Assembly (NCBI RefSeq): GCF_041080675.1
Contig: NZ_CP163520.1
Coordinates: 1,054,001-1,118,000, forward strand
Direction: 5' to 3'
Origin: Streptomyces sp. cg36
GTDB lineage: Bacteria; Actinomycetota; Actinomycetes; Streptomycetales; Streptomycetaceae
DNA length: 64,000 nucleotides
Positions 28,134-37,132 of this stretch are shown in pieces; position 1 is the first letter of the stretch, and every line of letters begins with the position of its first letter. The notes beneath the pieces were generated by a model that made no database searches, was not told the DNA's origin, and worked only from the letters and a program-made list of their open reading frames with translations. The translations under genes were made by a program, and so were the position numbers.

Positions 28134-29093
28134 TCAGCCCTCGGCCCGGGCCGCCGACTGCCACTCCCGTGGCGACATCCCGTACGCCGTCCGAAAGGCC
28201 CGGCTGAAGTGGGAGGGGCTCACGAAACCCCAGCGCTGGGCCACCGCCGACACCACCGGCGCCGGGCCGCGCCGCCGCGACAGCTCCGCGCGGCAGCGCT
28301 CCAGCCGTTCGCGGTGGATCCACCGGCCCACGGTGGTTCCGTCGGAGCGGAAGAGTTGGTGGAGGTGGCGGACCGAGACGTGGTGTGCGGCGGCGATCCG
28401 CTCCGGGGTGAGCCCGGAGTCGCCGAGGTTGCTCAGGACGTACTCCTTGACGCGGGCCAGCATCCCCCGCGCCGCCTCCGGTGCCCGCGGGTCGAGGCGG
28501 CCCCGCCGCTCGTGGATCAGCACCGACAGCAGGTCGGCGGCGGTCAGGGCGAGCTGGTGGCCGGTGTACGCGTCGAATCCGGCGGCCTGCTGGGCGAGCC
28601 TGTGCAGATATCCGGCGACCAGCCCGGCGGTGCCGGAGTGCGCGTGGAACAGCGTTCCGGTGACCGCGCGCAGCTCGCCGTCCCCGACGCCGAGGCCCTG
28701 CTTGGGCATCCGGAACGCCGTGAAGCGGAAGTCGTCGGGCTGTTCCCGGCGGTAGGGCCGGGCCGCGTCCGAGCAGGTGAAGGTGCCGGGTGCCACCAGG
28801 ACCTGGCGCCCGTCCTGGGTGAGCCGGGCGGTGCCGCGGTGCTGCAGGGTGACCGTCAGATACTCCTCGCCGCCCTGCGAGATCCGGCGGGCGCTGCGCG
28901 ACACGGCCTGGGGGCCCGCCTCGACGACGGAGATCTGGAGCGGGCCGAGCCGTTCGCTGGAGATCGTCCCGGCCGAGGGCTCCGGTTCGTGGAGTTCGAC
29001 GTCGAGCGGGATGAAGGTGCCGGACACCAGGTCGTGCCAGTAGTCGGCCCGTTGGGACGGGGCCAGGGTCGCGGTGGAGAGGACGACGGCCAT
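28134..29093 (-). CDS. AraC-family transcriptional regulator
   Basis: A 319-aa regulator with an AraC_binding_2-type N-terminal domain (EYLTVTLQHRGTARLTQDGR) and a C-terminal double HTH (about 215-315: LTPERIAAAHHVSVRHLHQL, then VSAVAQRWGFVSPSHFSRAF, PREWQ). The ATG at 29093 has GGAG 7 bases upstream; the frame further up to 29273 is unsupported. It converges with the hydrolase operon (22 bases apart), so control of that operon is plausible by proximity only. Confidence 0.92.
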   Translation of the reverse strand: MAVVLSTATLAPSQRADYWHDLVSGTFIPLDVELHEPEPSAGTISSERLGPLQISVVEAGPQAVSRSARRISQGGEEYLTVTLQHRGTARLTQDGRQVLVAPGTFTCSDAARPYRREQPDDFRFTAFRMPKQGLGVGDGELRAVTGTLFHAHSGTAGLVAGYLHRLAQQAAGFDAYTGHQLALTAADLLSVLIHERRGRLDPRAPEAARGMLARVKEYVLSNLGDSGLTPERIAAAHHVSVRHLHQLFRSDGTTVGRWIHRERLERCRAELSRRRGPAPVVSAVAQRWGFVSPSHFSRAFRTAYGMSPREWQSAARAEG

Positions 29094-29236
29094 GGGTGAC
29101 TCCGAGTGCGGTGCGGTGCGTGCGTTCCGCTCCCACTCTCCGGCGGGGCGGCGCCGCGGCCATCCGTCACATGACCGGTGTGATGACCATGCCGTACGTC
29201 GCCCCCGGTGTCCGGCCGCGCCGTCCGGGAGCATGT

Positions 29237-29277
29237 CCGGGTGCCCGGCCGGGGTGTTCCCCCGGCCGGGCACCCGG
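29237..29277 (-). terminator. Very strong terminator of the importer/deiminase operon
   Basis: Perfect 18-bp stem, CCGGGTGCCCGGCCGGGG (29237-29254) with its complement (29260-29277), 5-base loop, 5 bases past the exported agmatine deiminase stop. It closes the long minus-strand operon. Confidence 0.85.
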
Positions 29278-29282
29278 CGGCC

Positions 29283-30395
29283 TCACACCACCGGCTGCTG
29301 CTGGGTGACGCAGTGGATGCCGCCGCCTCCGGTGCCCAGGCGGTCGATGTCGAGCTGTTCGATCCTGCGGTCGGGGTAGAGGCGGGCCAGGGTGGCGCGG
29401 GCCGCCGCGTCCGCCCGGGTGTCGCCGAACTGGCCGCTGATCACGGCCCCGTTGCAGAGGTAGTAGTTGGCGTACGAGGCGAGGAAGTCCCGGTTGGTGG
29501 AGCGGATCTTGTCGTAGTCCGGGCCCTGGAGGCTCATCGTGTCGATCGGGCCGCCCGTCGAGGTCGTCGCGGCGGACAGGGTCGCGTACTGCTGGCGGGC
29601 GTCGCGCGCGTACACGTCGGTGTCCGTGGACAGCGGCATCTGCACCAGCGCCTCGCCGGGGGACAGGAAGCGGGACGTGGCGTCGACGTGGTCGTCGGTG
29701 ATGTCCTGGCCGCGCACCCCGTCGAACCAGATCACCTTGGACGCGCCGTACGCGTCGCACAGGGCCGCCGCGATCCGGCTCTCCGACAGCCCGGGGTTGC
29801 GGTTGCGGTTCACCAGACTGCTGCGGGTGGCCATCAGCGTGCCGGAGCCGTCCTGTTCGACGGCGCCGCCCTCGCCGACCAGGGCGGCGCGGGTGAAGGC
29901 GACCCCGGTCCAGGCGGCTATCCGCTCGGCGACCAGGGCGTCCTTGGCGTGCGTCTGCTTGTTGCCCCAGCCGTTGAAGCTGAGCCCGACCGCGTCCAGG
30001 CCCCCGGCCCCGTCGGTGCGGAAGACGGGCCCGGTGTCGCGCATCCAGCAGTCGTCGACGGGGATCGAGGAGAGCACGGTGACGGTGGAGCCGCACATCG
30101 AGCGGGCCTTGGCGGCGCTGCCGGAGTTGGCGCACACCACCACCGGCTCGTACTTCGCGACGGTGCGGGCGATCAGGGCGATGTCGGCCTGGACGCCGCT
30201 CAGCGCGCCGCCCCAGATGGAGGTGCTGTCGGGCCAGGCCATCCAGGTGCGGGTGTGGCGGCCGTCCTCGGCCGGGACCCGGAAGGGGCCCGCGGCGGCC
30301 CGGGCGGTCCCGGACGTCGTGGTGGCGAGCGCGGCGCCGGCGGCGGTCAGCCCGGCCGCCGCGAGAAAGCCTCGTCGGTTCATGCCTGGGATCAT
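29283..30395 (-). CDS. Tat-exported agmatine deiminase-family protein
   Basis: A 370-aa member of the agmatine deiminase/peptidylarginine-deiminase-like family (agmatine to N-carbamoylputrescine plus NH3). It begins MIPGMNRRGFLAAAGLTAAG, a twin-arginine signal ending near TARAAA, so the enzyme acts outside the membrane. Active-site residues are present: CWMRDTGPVF, GEGGAVEQDG, ITDDHVDATSRF and the catalytic Cys362 in GGGGIHCVTQQQP. The ATG at 30395 directly follows the upstream stop (TGAATG) and uses an AGGAGG inside the end of the ATPase gene, so it is the last gene of the ABC operon. Cytosolic AguA enzymes lack signal peptides, so export is the unusual feature. Confidence 0.9.
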   Translation of the reverse strand: MIPGMNRRGFLAAAGLTAAGAALATTTSGTARAAAGPFRVPAEDGRHTRTWMAWPDSTSIWGGALSGVQADIALIARTVAKYEPVVVCANSGSAAKARSMCGSTVTVLSSIPVDDCWMRDTGPVFRTDGAGGLDAVGLSFNGWGNKQTHAKDALVAERIAAWTGVAFTRAALVGEGGAVEQDGSGTLMATRSSLVNRNRNPGLSESRIAAALCDAYGASKVIWFDGVRGQDITDDHVDATSRFLSPGEALVQMPLSTDTDVYARDARQQYATLSAATTSTGGPIDTMSLQGPDYDKIRSTNRDFLASYANYYLCNGAVISGQFGDTRADAAARATLARLYPDRRIEQLDIDRLGTGGGGIHCVTQQQPVV

Positions 30396-31247
30396 TCATG
30401 CCTCCTGGGGTGTGGGGGTGGACTGCGGGCGGGACAGCTCCTGACGGGCGGCGGCGATCCGCTCCGGGTTCCAGCCGGGGCGCGGCACCGAGTCCATGAG
30501 CAGCCGGGTGTACGGGTGTCGCGGCGCCGCCAGTACCCGCGCGGTGGCGCCGGACTCGACGACGCGGCCCCGGTGCATGACGAGCAGCTCGTCGGTGACG
30601 CACCGGACCACGCCGAGGTCGTGGGTGATGAAGAGACAGCCGACCGTGGTCTCGGCGCGGATGTCGGCGAGCAGGTTGAGGATCTGGGCCTGTACGGACA
30701 CGTCCAGGGCGGCGACCGCCTCGTCCAGGACGAGGACGGCCGGTTCCACGGCGAGCGCGCGGGCGATGGCGACGCGCTGGCGCTGGCCGCCGGAGAGCCG
30801 GCGGGGAGTCGCGTCGGCGGCGCGGGCGCCGAGGCCGACCTGGTCGAGGAGTTCGCGGACGCGGGGCGCGGGGTCCCGGTCGGGGAAGTGCAGGCGCAGG
30901 GTCTCGCGCAGGACGCGTTCGACGCTGGTGCGCGGGTCGAGGGAGAGGTAGGGGTCCTGGAAGACCATCTGCACCTCGCGGGCCCGGGCCAGCCGCTCGG
31001 CCCGCCCGCGCGCCCGCGCGGGCCGGACCCGGCCCCGCAGCCGTACCTCCCCGGCGTCGGCGCGTTCCAGGCCCACGACGATGCGGGCGGTGGTCGTCTT
31101 GCCGGAGCCGGATCCTCCGACGATGCCCAGCGAGCCGCCCTCGGGCAGGGTGAACGAGACGTCGTCCACCGCTCGGAGCGCGCCGAAGCTGCGGCTCAGA
31201 CCGGCCGCCCGCAGCAGCGGTTCGGGGGACGGAGGGGATTCAGGCAT
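30396..31247 (-). CDS. Peptide-type ABC transporter ATPase (OppF/DppF-like)
   Basis: A 283-aa ATPase of an oligopeptide/nickel-class importer: Walker A GGSGSGKTT, Q-loop MVFQDPYLSLDPR, signature LSGGQRQRVAIARAL, Walker B VLVLDEAVAALD, switch His in FITHDL, and the oligopeptide C-terminal motif HPYTRLLMDSVP. It overlaps the preceding ATPase gene by 8 bases, and its own end carries the ribosome site of the exported agmatine deiminase. Confidence 0.93.
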   Translation of the reverse strand: MPESPPSPEPLLRAAGLSRSFGALRAVDDVSFTLPEGGSLGIVGGSGSGKTTTARIVVGLERADAGEVRLRGRVRPARARGRAERLARAREVQMVFQDPYLSLDPRTSVERVLRETLRLHFPDRDPAPRVRELLDQVGLGARAADATPRRLSGGQRQRVAIARALAVEPAVLVLDEAVAALDVSVQAQILNLLADIRAETTVGCLFITHDLGVVRCVTDELLVMHRGRVVESGATARVLAAPRHPYTRLLMDSVPRPGWNPERIAAARQELSRPQSTPTPQEA

Positions 31248-32271
31248 CGAGGGCCGCTCCTTCGTGCGCGAGCCGTTCGCTGTGGTGGCAGGCGGCGTGG
31301 TGGTCGGACCGGCCCGGGGCCGGGCGCGCCCGCGGGGCCGTCTCCCGGCAGAGGTCGCTCGCCAGGGCGCAGCGGGCCGCGAAGGCGCAGCCCGCCAGGG
31401 CGGTGCGCGGGTCCGGGGGCTGTCCGGGGATGGCGGCGAGCCGTCCGCCCGGCGTGGTGGGCCGGGGCGTGCAGGCGAGCAGGGCGGCCGTGTACGGGTG
31501 CCGGGGGCGCTCGAACAGCACGTCGGCGGGGCCGGTTTCGGCGATCCGCCCGGCGTACATGACGTAGACGCGGTCGCTGATCGCCGCCGCGAGTTCGAGG
31601 TCGTGCGTGACGAACAGCAGGCCCGTGCGGAAGGTGGCGCGCAGCCGGGTGAGGAGGGCGATCACCTCGGCCTGGGTGGTGACGTCGAGCGCGGTGGTCG
31701 GTTCGTCGGCGAGGAGGAGGGCGGGGTCGCCCATCAGCGCCGCCGCGATCACCACGCGCTGGAGCATGCCGCCCGACAGCTGGTGGGGGAACTTGCGCAG
31801 GACGCCCGCGTCCAGGCCGACCGCCGTCAGCAGTTCGAGGGCGCGCGCCCCGGCGGCCTTCTCGTCCATCCGCCCGCCGGCCCGTACCCCCTCGGTGAGG
31901 AAGTCACCGATGCGGCGCAGGGGGTTGAGGGTGGCCCGGGGGTCCTGGAAGACCATGGCGAGGGTGCCGGTCCGCAGGGCGCGCAGCCGGTCGGGCGGGG
32001 CGCCCAGGACGTCCTCGCCCTCGACGAGTACGGCGCCTTCCGCGCGGGCACCGGGCGGGAGGAGCCCGAGCGCGCCGCGCGAGGTGAGGGACTTGCCCGA
32101 GCCCGACTCCCCCACGAGGGCGACGGTCTCGCCCGGCCCCACGGTGAGGTCGACGCCGTCGAGGACCGGCCGGGCGGCGCCGGGAAGGGTGAGCCGCAGC
32201 CCCCGTACGTCGAGCGTGGGCACCGGCGCGGAGGCGGGCGGTGGGGTGGCGGATGCGGTGGGCGGGGTCAT
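31240..32271 (-). CDS. Peptide-type ABC transporter ATPase (OppD/DppD-like)
   Basis: A 343-aa ATPase: Walker A GESGSGKSLTSR, Q-loop MVFQDPRATLNPL, signature LSGGMLQRVVIAAAL, Walker B LLLADEPTTALD, THDLEL, HPYTAALLACTP. The C-terminus carries the Cys-rich motif of OppD/DppD proteins (GCAFAARCALASDLC) that can bind an Fe-S cluster. Its ATG overlaps the permease stop (ATGA) and its stop overlaps the next ATPase start. Confidence 0.93.
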   Translation of the reverse strand: MTPPTASATPPPASAPVPTLDVRGLRLTLPGAARPVLDGVDLTVGPGETVALVGESGSGKSLTSRGALGLLPPGARAEGAVLVEGEDVLGAPPDRLRALRTGTLAMVFQDPRATLNPLRRIGDFLTEGVRAGGRMDEKAAGARALELLTAVGLDAGVLRKFPHQLSGGMLQRVVIAAALMGDPALLLADEPTTALDVTTQAEVIALLTRLRATFRTGLLFVTHDLELAAAISDRVYVMYAGRIAETGPADVLFERPRHPYTAALLACTPRPTTPGGRLAAIPGQPPDPRTALAGCAFAARCALASDLCRETAPRARPAPGRSDHHAACHHSERLAHEGAALDA

Positions 32272-33152
32272 CGGGCCCTCCTGGCGACGCGGTCGGCCCA
32301 GCGCTCGCCGACCACGTTGAAGGCGACGACGGTGAGGACGACGAGGACGCACGGCCAGATCGCGGAGAGCGGGTAGCCGTGCTGGATGGCGGTCTGGCCG
32401 TCGAAGACCATCCGTCCCCAGTCGGGGGTCAGCGGCGGTACGCCGAGCCCGAGGAAGGACAGCCCGGCCAGGTCCATCAGCGCGTAGCCGAAGTTGATGG
32501 TGGACTGGGCGAGGACGACGGGTGCGACGTTGGGCAGGACGTGGCGCAGACAGATCCACACGGCCGAGTGCCCCTGGACGGCGTACGCGCTGACGTACGG
32601 GCGGGCGCGCTCGGCGAGGACCAGCGAGCGGGTGAGCCGGCTGACGTACGGCAGATAGGCCAGGCCCAGCGCCATGACGGGGGCGAGCAGCCCTTCCCCG
32701 TAGACCGAGATCACCAGGATCGCGAGCAGCATGCCCGGGAAGGCGAAGACCAGTTCGGTGGAGCGGGACAGGACGGAGTCCAGCCAGCCGCCGCGCCAGG
32801 CGGCGACGGTGCCGACGGCGACGCCCGCGAGGGTGGAGAACACGACCACCCCGAGCGGCCCGAGCAGCGAGGTGCGCGCCCCGAGCAGCAGCCGGGAGAG
32901 CGTGTCGCGGCCCGAGGCGTCGACGCCGAGGGGGTGGTCGCCGGAGGGTCCGGCGAGCGCGGAGCCGAGGTCGACGGTGTTGGGGTCGTGCGGAGCCAGC
33001 CAGGGCGCGCACAGGGCCGCGAGGACCACGAGGGCGACGAAGCCGAGGCAGCCGAGGTGGAGGGGGGAACTCCGCGCAGCGGACCGGAGTCTGGTGAGGC
33101 CGGGGCGGCGGACGAGGGCGGTGGCGGACGCGGTACCGGTCGCGGTGGTCAC
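32268..33152 (-). CDS. ABC transporter permease (DppC-like)
   Basis: A 294-aa permease with six transmembrane helices and the N-terminal OppC-type segment (LAPHDPNTVDLGSALAGPSG, HPLGVDASGRDTLSRLLLGA). The EAA-loop region ARPYVSAYAVQGHS and the LSFLGLGVPP motif are typical of dipeptide/nickel importers. The GTG start at 33152 overlaps the stop of the previous permease (GTGA). Confidence 0.92.
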   Translation of the reverse strand: MTTATGTASATALVRRPGLTRLRSAARSSPLHLGCLGFVALVVLAALCAPWLAPHDPNTVDLGSALAGPSGDHPLGVDASGRDTLSRLLLGARTSLLGPLGVVVFSTLAGVAVGTVAAWRGGWLDSVLSRSTELVFAFPGMLLAILVISVYGEGLLAPVMALGLAYLPYVSRLTRSLVLAERARPYVSAYAVQGHSAVWICLRHVLPNVAPVVLAQSTINFGYALMDLAGLSFLGLGVPPLTPDWGRMVFDGQTAIQHGYPLSAIWPCVLVVLTVVAFNVVGERWADRVARRAR

Positions 33153-34117
33153 AGGGCGGCCCCCCGCGTCCCGAGGGTGATCCGCGGGTCGACGAGCGGC
33201 AGCGCCAGGTCGACCAGCAGGTTCACGGCCATGAAGAGGCCCACGACGATCAGGGAGACGGCTTGCACGGTCGGGAAGTCCTTGGTGGTGGTGGCCAGTT
33301 CGAGGAGCTGCCCGATGCCGCCGACGCTGAAGGCCGTCTCCACCAGGATCGTGCAGACCAGCAGGGTGGAGACGATGAGTCCGCCGGTGGTGAGGACGGT
33401 CCCGAGCGCGTTGCGCAGTACATGGCGGCGGATCACCAGCCGCTCGGGCACGCCCCGGGCGCGCGCCACCGTGACGTGTTCGCTGTCGAGGGCTTCGAGC
33501 ATGGCGGTACGGGTGACCCGGGCGAGCATGCCGATCAGATAGAGCGCGAGGGCGACCGAGGGCAGCGCCAGGTGCCACACCTGGTCGAGGAACCCGTCGC
33601 CCGCGCCGCTGCTGGGGAACCAGCCGAGGCGTACGGAGAACAGGCCCTGGAGCAGTACGGCGGCGACGAAGGACGGGGTGCCGACGGCGAGGGTGGTGGC
33701 AAGCAGCACGGCGGTGTCGGTGGCGCCGCCGCGCACGGCGGCGATCCGGCCGAGCACGAGGCCGACGGCGACGACCATGACCAGCGCCATCACGGTGAGC
33801 AGCAGGGTGGTGGGCAGCCGGTCGGCGAGCAGCCGGGAGACCTCGGTGCGATAGGTGAGGGAACGGCCGAAGTCGCCGCGGACCATGTCGCCGAGCCAGT
33901 GCAGATACCGCTCGGCGAACGGGTCTCGCAGGTGGTAGCGGGCGTTGACGGCGGCCAGCGCCTCGGGCGAGGCCGAGCGCCCGGAGAGCAGGAAGCTCGC
34001 GGGGCTGCCGGGGGCCAGATACATCGCGCCGAAGACGACGAACGAGGCGACGAGGAGGGTGAGCACCATCTCCGTGGTGCGCCGCGCGGCGAATCTCAGG
34101 AAGTCGAGGAGGTTCAC
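33149..34117 (-). CDS. ABC transporter permease (DppB-like)
   Basis: A 322-aa permease beginning with GTG at 34117: LLRF-type N-terminus (FLRFAARRTTEMVLTLLVAS), APGSPASF loop, YLHWLGDMVRGDFGRSLTYR and the EAA region HVTVARARGVPERLVIRRHV. Family length and six helices match DppB/NikB. The start overlaps the stop of the binding-protein gene. Confidence 0.92.
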   Translation of the reverse strand: MNLLDFLRFAARRTTEMVLTLLVASFVVFGAMYLAPGSPASFLLSGRSASPEALAAVNARYHLRDPFAERYLHWLGDMVRGDFGRSLTYRTEVSRLLADRLPTTLLLTVMALVMVVAVGLVLGRIAAVRGGATDTAVLLATTLAVGTPSFVAAVLLQGLFSVRLGWFPSSGAGDGFLDQVWHLALPSVALALYLIGMLARVTRTAMLEALDSEHVTVARARGVPERLVIRRHVLRNALGTVLTTGGLIVSTLLVCTILVETAFSVGGIGQLLELATTTKDFPTVQAVSLIVVGLFMAVNLLVDLALPLVDPRITLGTRGAAL

Positions 34118-35793
34118 GGGGCGGTCCCCGGACGCGCGGCGCCGATCCCGGCGGCCCACGGGTAGTACATGTACGAGATGGTGGTGGGCGCACCCGTGAG
34201 GCGCTTGTTCAGGAAGAGGGCGGTGGGCCACTCCGCGACCGGTATCCAGGGCAGTTGCTCGGCGGCGTACTTCTGGAGCCGGGCTTCGACACCGAGGCGC
34301 TGTTCCTTGTCGTACGTGGCGGTGGCCCGTTCCGTGAGCGCGTCGTACGCCTTGTCGCTGAACCCGGAGAAGTTGAGGTAGGCGCCGGTCTTGAAGTTCG
34401 TCAGGAAGTCGAGCGGGTCGGTGATGGAGTCGTAGTAGGTGAGGGGGAAGGCGTCGATGCCCTCGCGGGCCGCCGGGTCGGTGAACAGCGCGGTGAAGGC
34501 GTTGGGGGCAACGGACTTGAGGGTGACGCGCAGCCCGATCTCGGTGCCCGCGGCCTGGACCGCGGTGGCCAGCAGCGAGACGTCCTGGCCGATGGAGCTG
34601 GTGGCGACGGTCAGGGTCTTCCCGGTGGCACCGGCCTCCTTGACGAGCGCCTTCGCCCGCCCGATGTCCCGCCCGGTGGCGGGCAGTTGGCCGAAGGCCG
34701 CCTCGCGCACCCCGGGCGGGGCGCCCGCCCACACGGCGCGGGTGGTGAGGGAGCTGGTGGGGCGGCCCGCGCCGCCGAGCCCGGCGTGCACGAAGCCGGG
34801 CCGGTCCAGGGCGAGGGAGAGCGCGCGGCGCACCCGGACGTCGCCGAGCGGGCCCTTCATGTCGGTGATGCCGAGGTTGACGGTGCTCAGGCCCTCGCCG
34901 AAGTAGAGGGTGCCGGCTCCGCTGTGCCGCAGCCGTTCGTAGCTCTCGGTCGGGATGAGATAGCCCCCGTCGGCCTCGCCCCTGAGCAGGGCGTTGGTGC
35001 GGGCGGACGCGTCGGTGAGGAAGCGGAAGACGACCTTGCGGGCCTTGGCGCGGGTGCCCCAGTAGCCGTCGAAGCGCCGCAGTTCCAGCGACTGGCCCTT
35101 GCGCCAGGTGCCGAGGCTGAACGGGCCGGTGCAGGCGAGCCCGCCCGAGGTGCCGTAGTCGGGGCCCGCCGCGGTCACCCCGGCCCGGGAGGCGACGACG
35201 CCCGCGGCGGTCGCCATGTACTGGGGGAACTGCGAGTCCGGCCGTTTGAGCGTGACGGTCACCTGGAGGGGCCCGGTCTTGCGGACGGCGGAGACGTTCT
35301 CGAAGTTCTGCGCCCAGGCCGCGGCGTTCTTCGGGTCCCGCTGCCGGTCGAGGCTGAAGACGGCGTCGTCGGCGGTCATGGTCCGCCCGTCGTGGAAGCG
35401 CACTCCGGGCCGCAGGTCGTACACCCAGGTCAGGGGGTCGGGGTTGGTCGCCCTGCGGGCGAGTCCCGGTTCGAGCGTGAGCTGGGGCGTCCAGCGCATC
35501 AGGCTCTCGCACACGTTGGCGAGGATCGTGTTCTGCGGGTAGTCGAACGCCATCGTGTAGTCGAGCGTGGGCGGTTCGGCGTAGACGGCCCAGCTGAACG
35601 AGTCGACGTCCCCCTTGGCCCCGGCGGTCCCGGCCGAGAGCACGAACGAGGCGTCGGTGCCGTCGGCCGCCCCGCGCGGCGGCCCGGCGCAGGCCGCGAG
35701 CGCGACGACGCAGACGAGCGCGACGAGCGGGGCGAGGACCGCCCGTTTGGAGCGGCGTACGGGGAGGCGAGGTGGGGGCGGTGCGGTGCTCAT
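34114..35793 (-). CDS. Extracellular solute-binding lipoprotein, family 5
   Basis: A 559-aa SBP_bac_5 lipoprotein (lipobox LAAC near residue 35). Motifs: FSWAVYAEPPTLDYTMAFDY at the start of the mature fold, WVYDLRPGVRFHDGRTMTAD, GTSGGLACTGPFSLGTWRKG and VRRALSLALDRPGF. It delivers a peptide-like or small cationic ligand to the permeases encoded behind it. The ATG at 35793 has GAGAG 8 bases upstream. It lies 94 bases after the agmatine deiminase gene; the two deiminases on either side suggest, without proving, that the ligand is agmatine-related. Confidence 0.9.
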   Translation of the reverse strand: MSTAPPPPRLPVRRSKRAVLAPLVALVCVVALAACAGPPRGAADGTDASFVLSAGTAGAKGDVDSFSWAVYAEPPTLDYTMAFDYPQNTILANVCESLMRWTPQLTLEPGLARRATNPDPLTWVYDLRPGVRFHDGRTMTADDAVFSLDRQRDPKNAAAWAQNFENVSAVRKTGPLQVTVTLKRPDSQFPQYMATAAGVVASRAGVTAAGPDYGTSGGLACTGPFSLGTWRKGQSLELRRFDGYWGTRAKARKVVFRFLTDASARTNALLRGEADGGYLIPTESYERLRHSGAGTLYFGEGLSTVNLGITDMKGPLGDVRVRRALSLALDRPGFVHAGLGGAGRPTSSLTTRAVWAGAPPGVREAAFGQLPATGRDIGRAKALVKEAGATGKTLTVATSSIGQDVSLLATAVQAAGTEIGLRVTLKSVAPNAFTALFTDPAAREGIDAFPLTYYDSITDPLDFLTNFKTGAYLNFSGFSDKAYDALTERATATYDKEQRLGVEARLQKYAAEQLPWIPVAEWPTALFLNKRLTGAPTTISYMYYPWAAGIGAARPGTAP

Positions 35794-35887
35794 CGTCGCG
35801 CTCTCTTTCGGTACGGGGGTGGGAGGGGGCGCCGGGCCCCTGGCGGCGGGGGCCCGTACGGTCACGGCCCCGGGCGGGCCGCCCGTG

Positions 35888-36913
35888 TCACGCCCGGGGG
35901 CGGGCCGCCGGGAACTGCTGGGTGATGCAGTGGACTCCCCCACCGCCGTACGCGATCCCCGGCGCGGGAACGCCCACGACCTCGCGGTCCGGGAAGACTC
36001 CGGCGAGGACGTCGAGTGCGGCGGCGTCCTGGGCCACACCGGCGACCGGGACGACGACACCCCCGTTGGCCACGTAGTAGTTCAGGTACGAGACCTCGAC
36101 CTCACGCCCCGCGACCTCGGCGAACGCGGTCTGGGGCACGTCGACGATCTCCAGCGGCCTCCCCTTGGCGTCGGTCGACACCTCCAGGACGGCGCGGTTG
36201 GCGCGCATCCGGGCGTAGTCGGGGTGCGCGGGGTCGTCGGGCAGGGAGACCACCACCCTGGCGGGGGCGGCGAAGGCGCAGACCCCGTCGACGTGGCCGT
36301 CGGTCTCGGTGTCCAGCAGTCCGCCGTAGGGCAGCCAGATCACCTTCTCGACGCCGAGCCGTTCCCTCAGCTCGGCCTCGATCCGCTCCCTGCTCATGTC
36401 CGGGTTGCGGTTGGGGTGCAGCAGGCACTGCTCGGTGGTGATGAGGGTGCCTTCGCCGTCCACCGTGATGGCACCGCCTTCCAGGATCATCCCGGACGCG
36501 ACGCGTTCGACGCCGAGGTGCTCCAGGAGCAGGGCGCTGACCCGGTCGTCGGAGTCATAGGGGTGGTGCTTGCGGCCCCAGGCGTTGAAGCGGAAGTCGA
36601 CACCGGCGCGCCGGCCGTCGCCGTCGAGCACGAACAGCGGGGCGGAGTCGCGGAACCAGGAATCGTCGAGGGGAAGTTCGACGACGGTGACGTCCACGGC
36701 GTCACTCCCGAGGTGCGCGCGGACATCGTCGGCGTACCCGGGCGGCGCGACCATGGTGACGGGCTCGAACCGGGCGACGGCGCGCGCCACTTCGGCGTAC
36801 TCCCGCTGCACGGCGGGGAGCACGTCGTCCCACAGATCCGTACGGGTCGGCCAGGCCATCAGGCAGCCCTCGTGCTCGTCCCACTCGGCGGGCATACGGA
36901 AACCGGTCATCAT
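35888..36913 (-). CDS. aguA: Agmatine deiminase, cytosolic
   Basis: A 341-aa agmatine deiminase without a signal peptide: FRMPAEWDEHEGCLMAWPTR is the classical N-terminus. Active-site parts: DDSWFRDSAPLFV, ILEGGAITVDGEGT, ETDGHVDGVCAF and Cys329 in GGGGVHCITQQFP. It converts agmatine to N-carbamoylputrescine and ammonia. The start is the first of two adjacent ATGs at 36913. The gene opens the importer operon; 50 bases upstream lies one copy of the regulon palindrome (36965-36982). No aguB-like nitrilase lies in the window. Confidence 0.92.
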   Translation of the reverse strand: MMTGFRMPAEWDEHEGCLMAWPTRTDLWDDVLPAVQREYAEVARAVARFEPVTMVAPPGYADDVRAHLGSDAVDVTVVELPLDDSWFRDSAPLFVLDGDGRRAGVDFRFNAWGRKHHPYDSDDRVSALLLEHLGVERVASGMILEGGAITVDGEGTLITTEQCLLHPNRNPDMSRERIEAELRERLGVEKVIWLPYGGLLDTETDGHVDGVCAFAAPARVVVSLPDDPAHPDYARMRANRAVLEVSTDAKGRPLEIVDVPQTAFAEVAGREVEVSYLNYYVANGGVVVPVAGVAQDAAALDVLAGVFPDREVVGVPAPGIAYGGGGVHCITQQFPAARPRA

Positions 36914-36964
36914 CAGGCTCTTTCGTTGGACGGAAGGGAAGACGTTCGACGTGCTGGGCACTCT

Positions 36965-36982
36965 TGACGAAATGTTCAGTCG
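36965..36982. promoter_or_regulatory. Operator-like palindrome 1 (upstream of aguA)
   Basis: TGACGAAATGTTCAGTCG, an imperfect copy of the TGACTGAA-N2-TTCAGTCA element. On the minus strand it reads CGACTGAACATTTCGTCA and is followed by AGAGTGCC, resembling the flank of sites 2 and 4. It lies 51 bases upstream of the cytosolic aguA start, in the 209-base gap after ureC. Confidence 0.6.
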
Positions 36983-37094
36983 GGAAGTCGCGATGTGGGG
37001 GTGCCGGTAGGTCGGGTGTCGGCATATCGGCATGCCTAGAAGTCCGCGCCGGTCCTCGCACTGCTCGGCTCGTGCGCGTGCCACCCAGAGGAGG

Positions 37095-37132
37095 CTCAGA
37101 GACAGCTCAGAGGAAGGACAACTCAGAGGAAG
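37095..37132. repeat. Short direct repeats across the ureC stop
   Basis: CTCAGAGGAAG occurs at 37106-37116 and 37122-37132 (16-base period) and CTCAGAG again at 37095-37101. The rightmost copy contains the ureC stop codon, so the end of the gene has been duplicated downstream. Confidence 0.6.

Noticed and set aside
29283..30395. Exported deiminase considered as an arginine deiminase (ArcA)
   Set aside because: Length, the WMRDTGP and GGGGIHC motifs and the N-terminus match the agmatine deiminase family, not ArcA.
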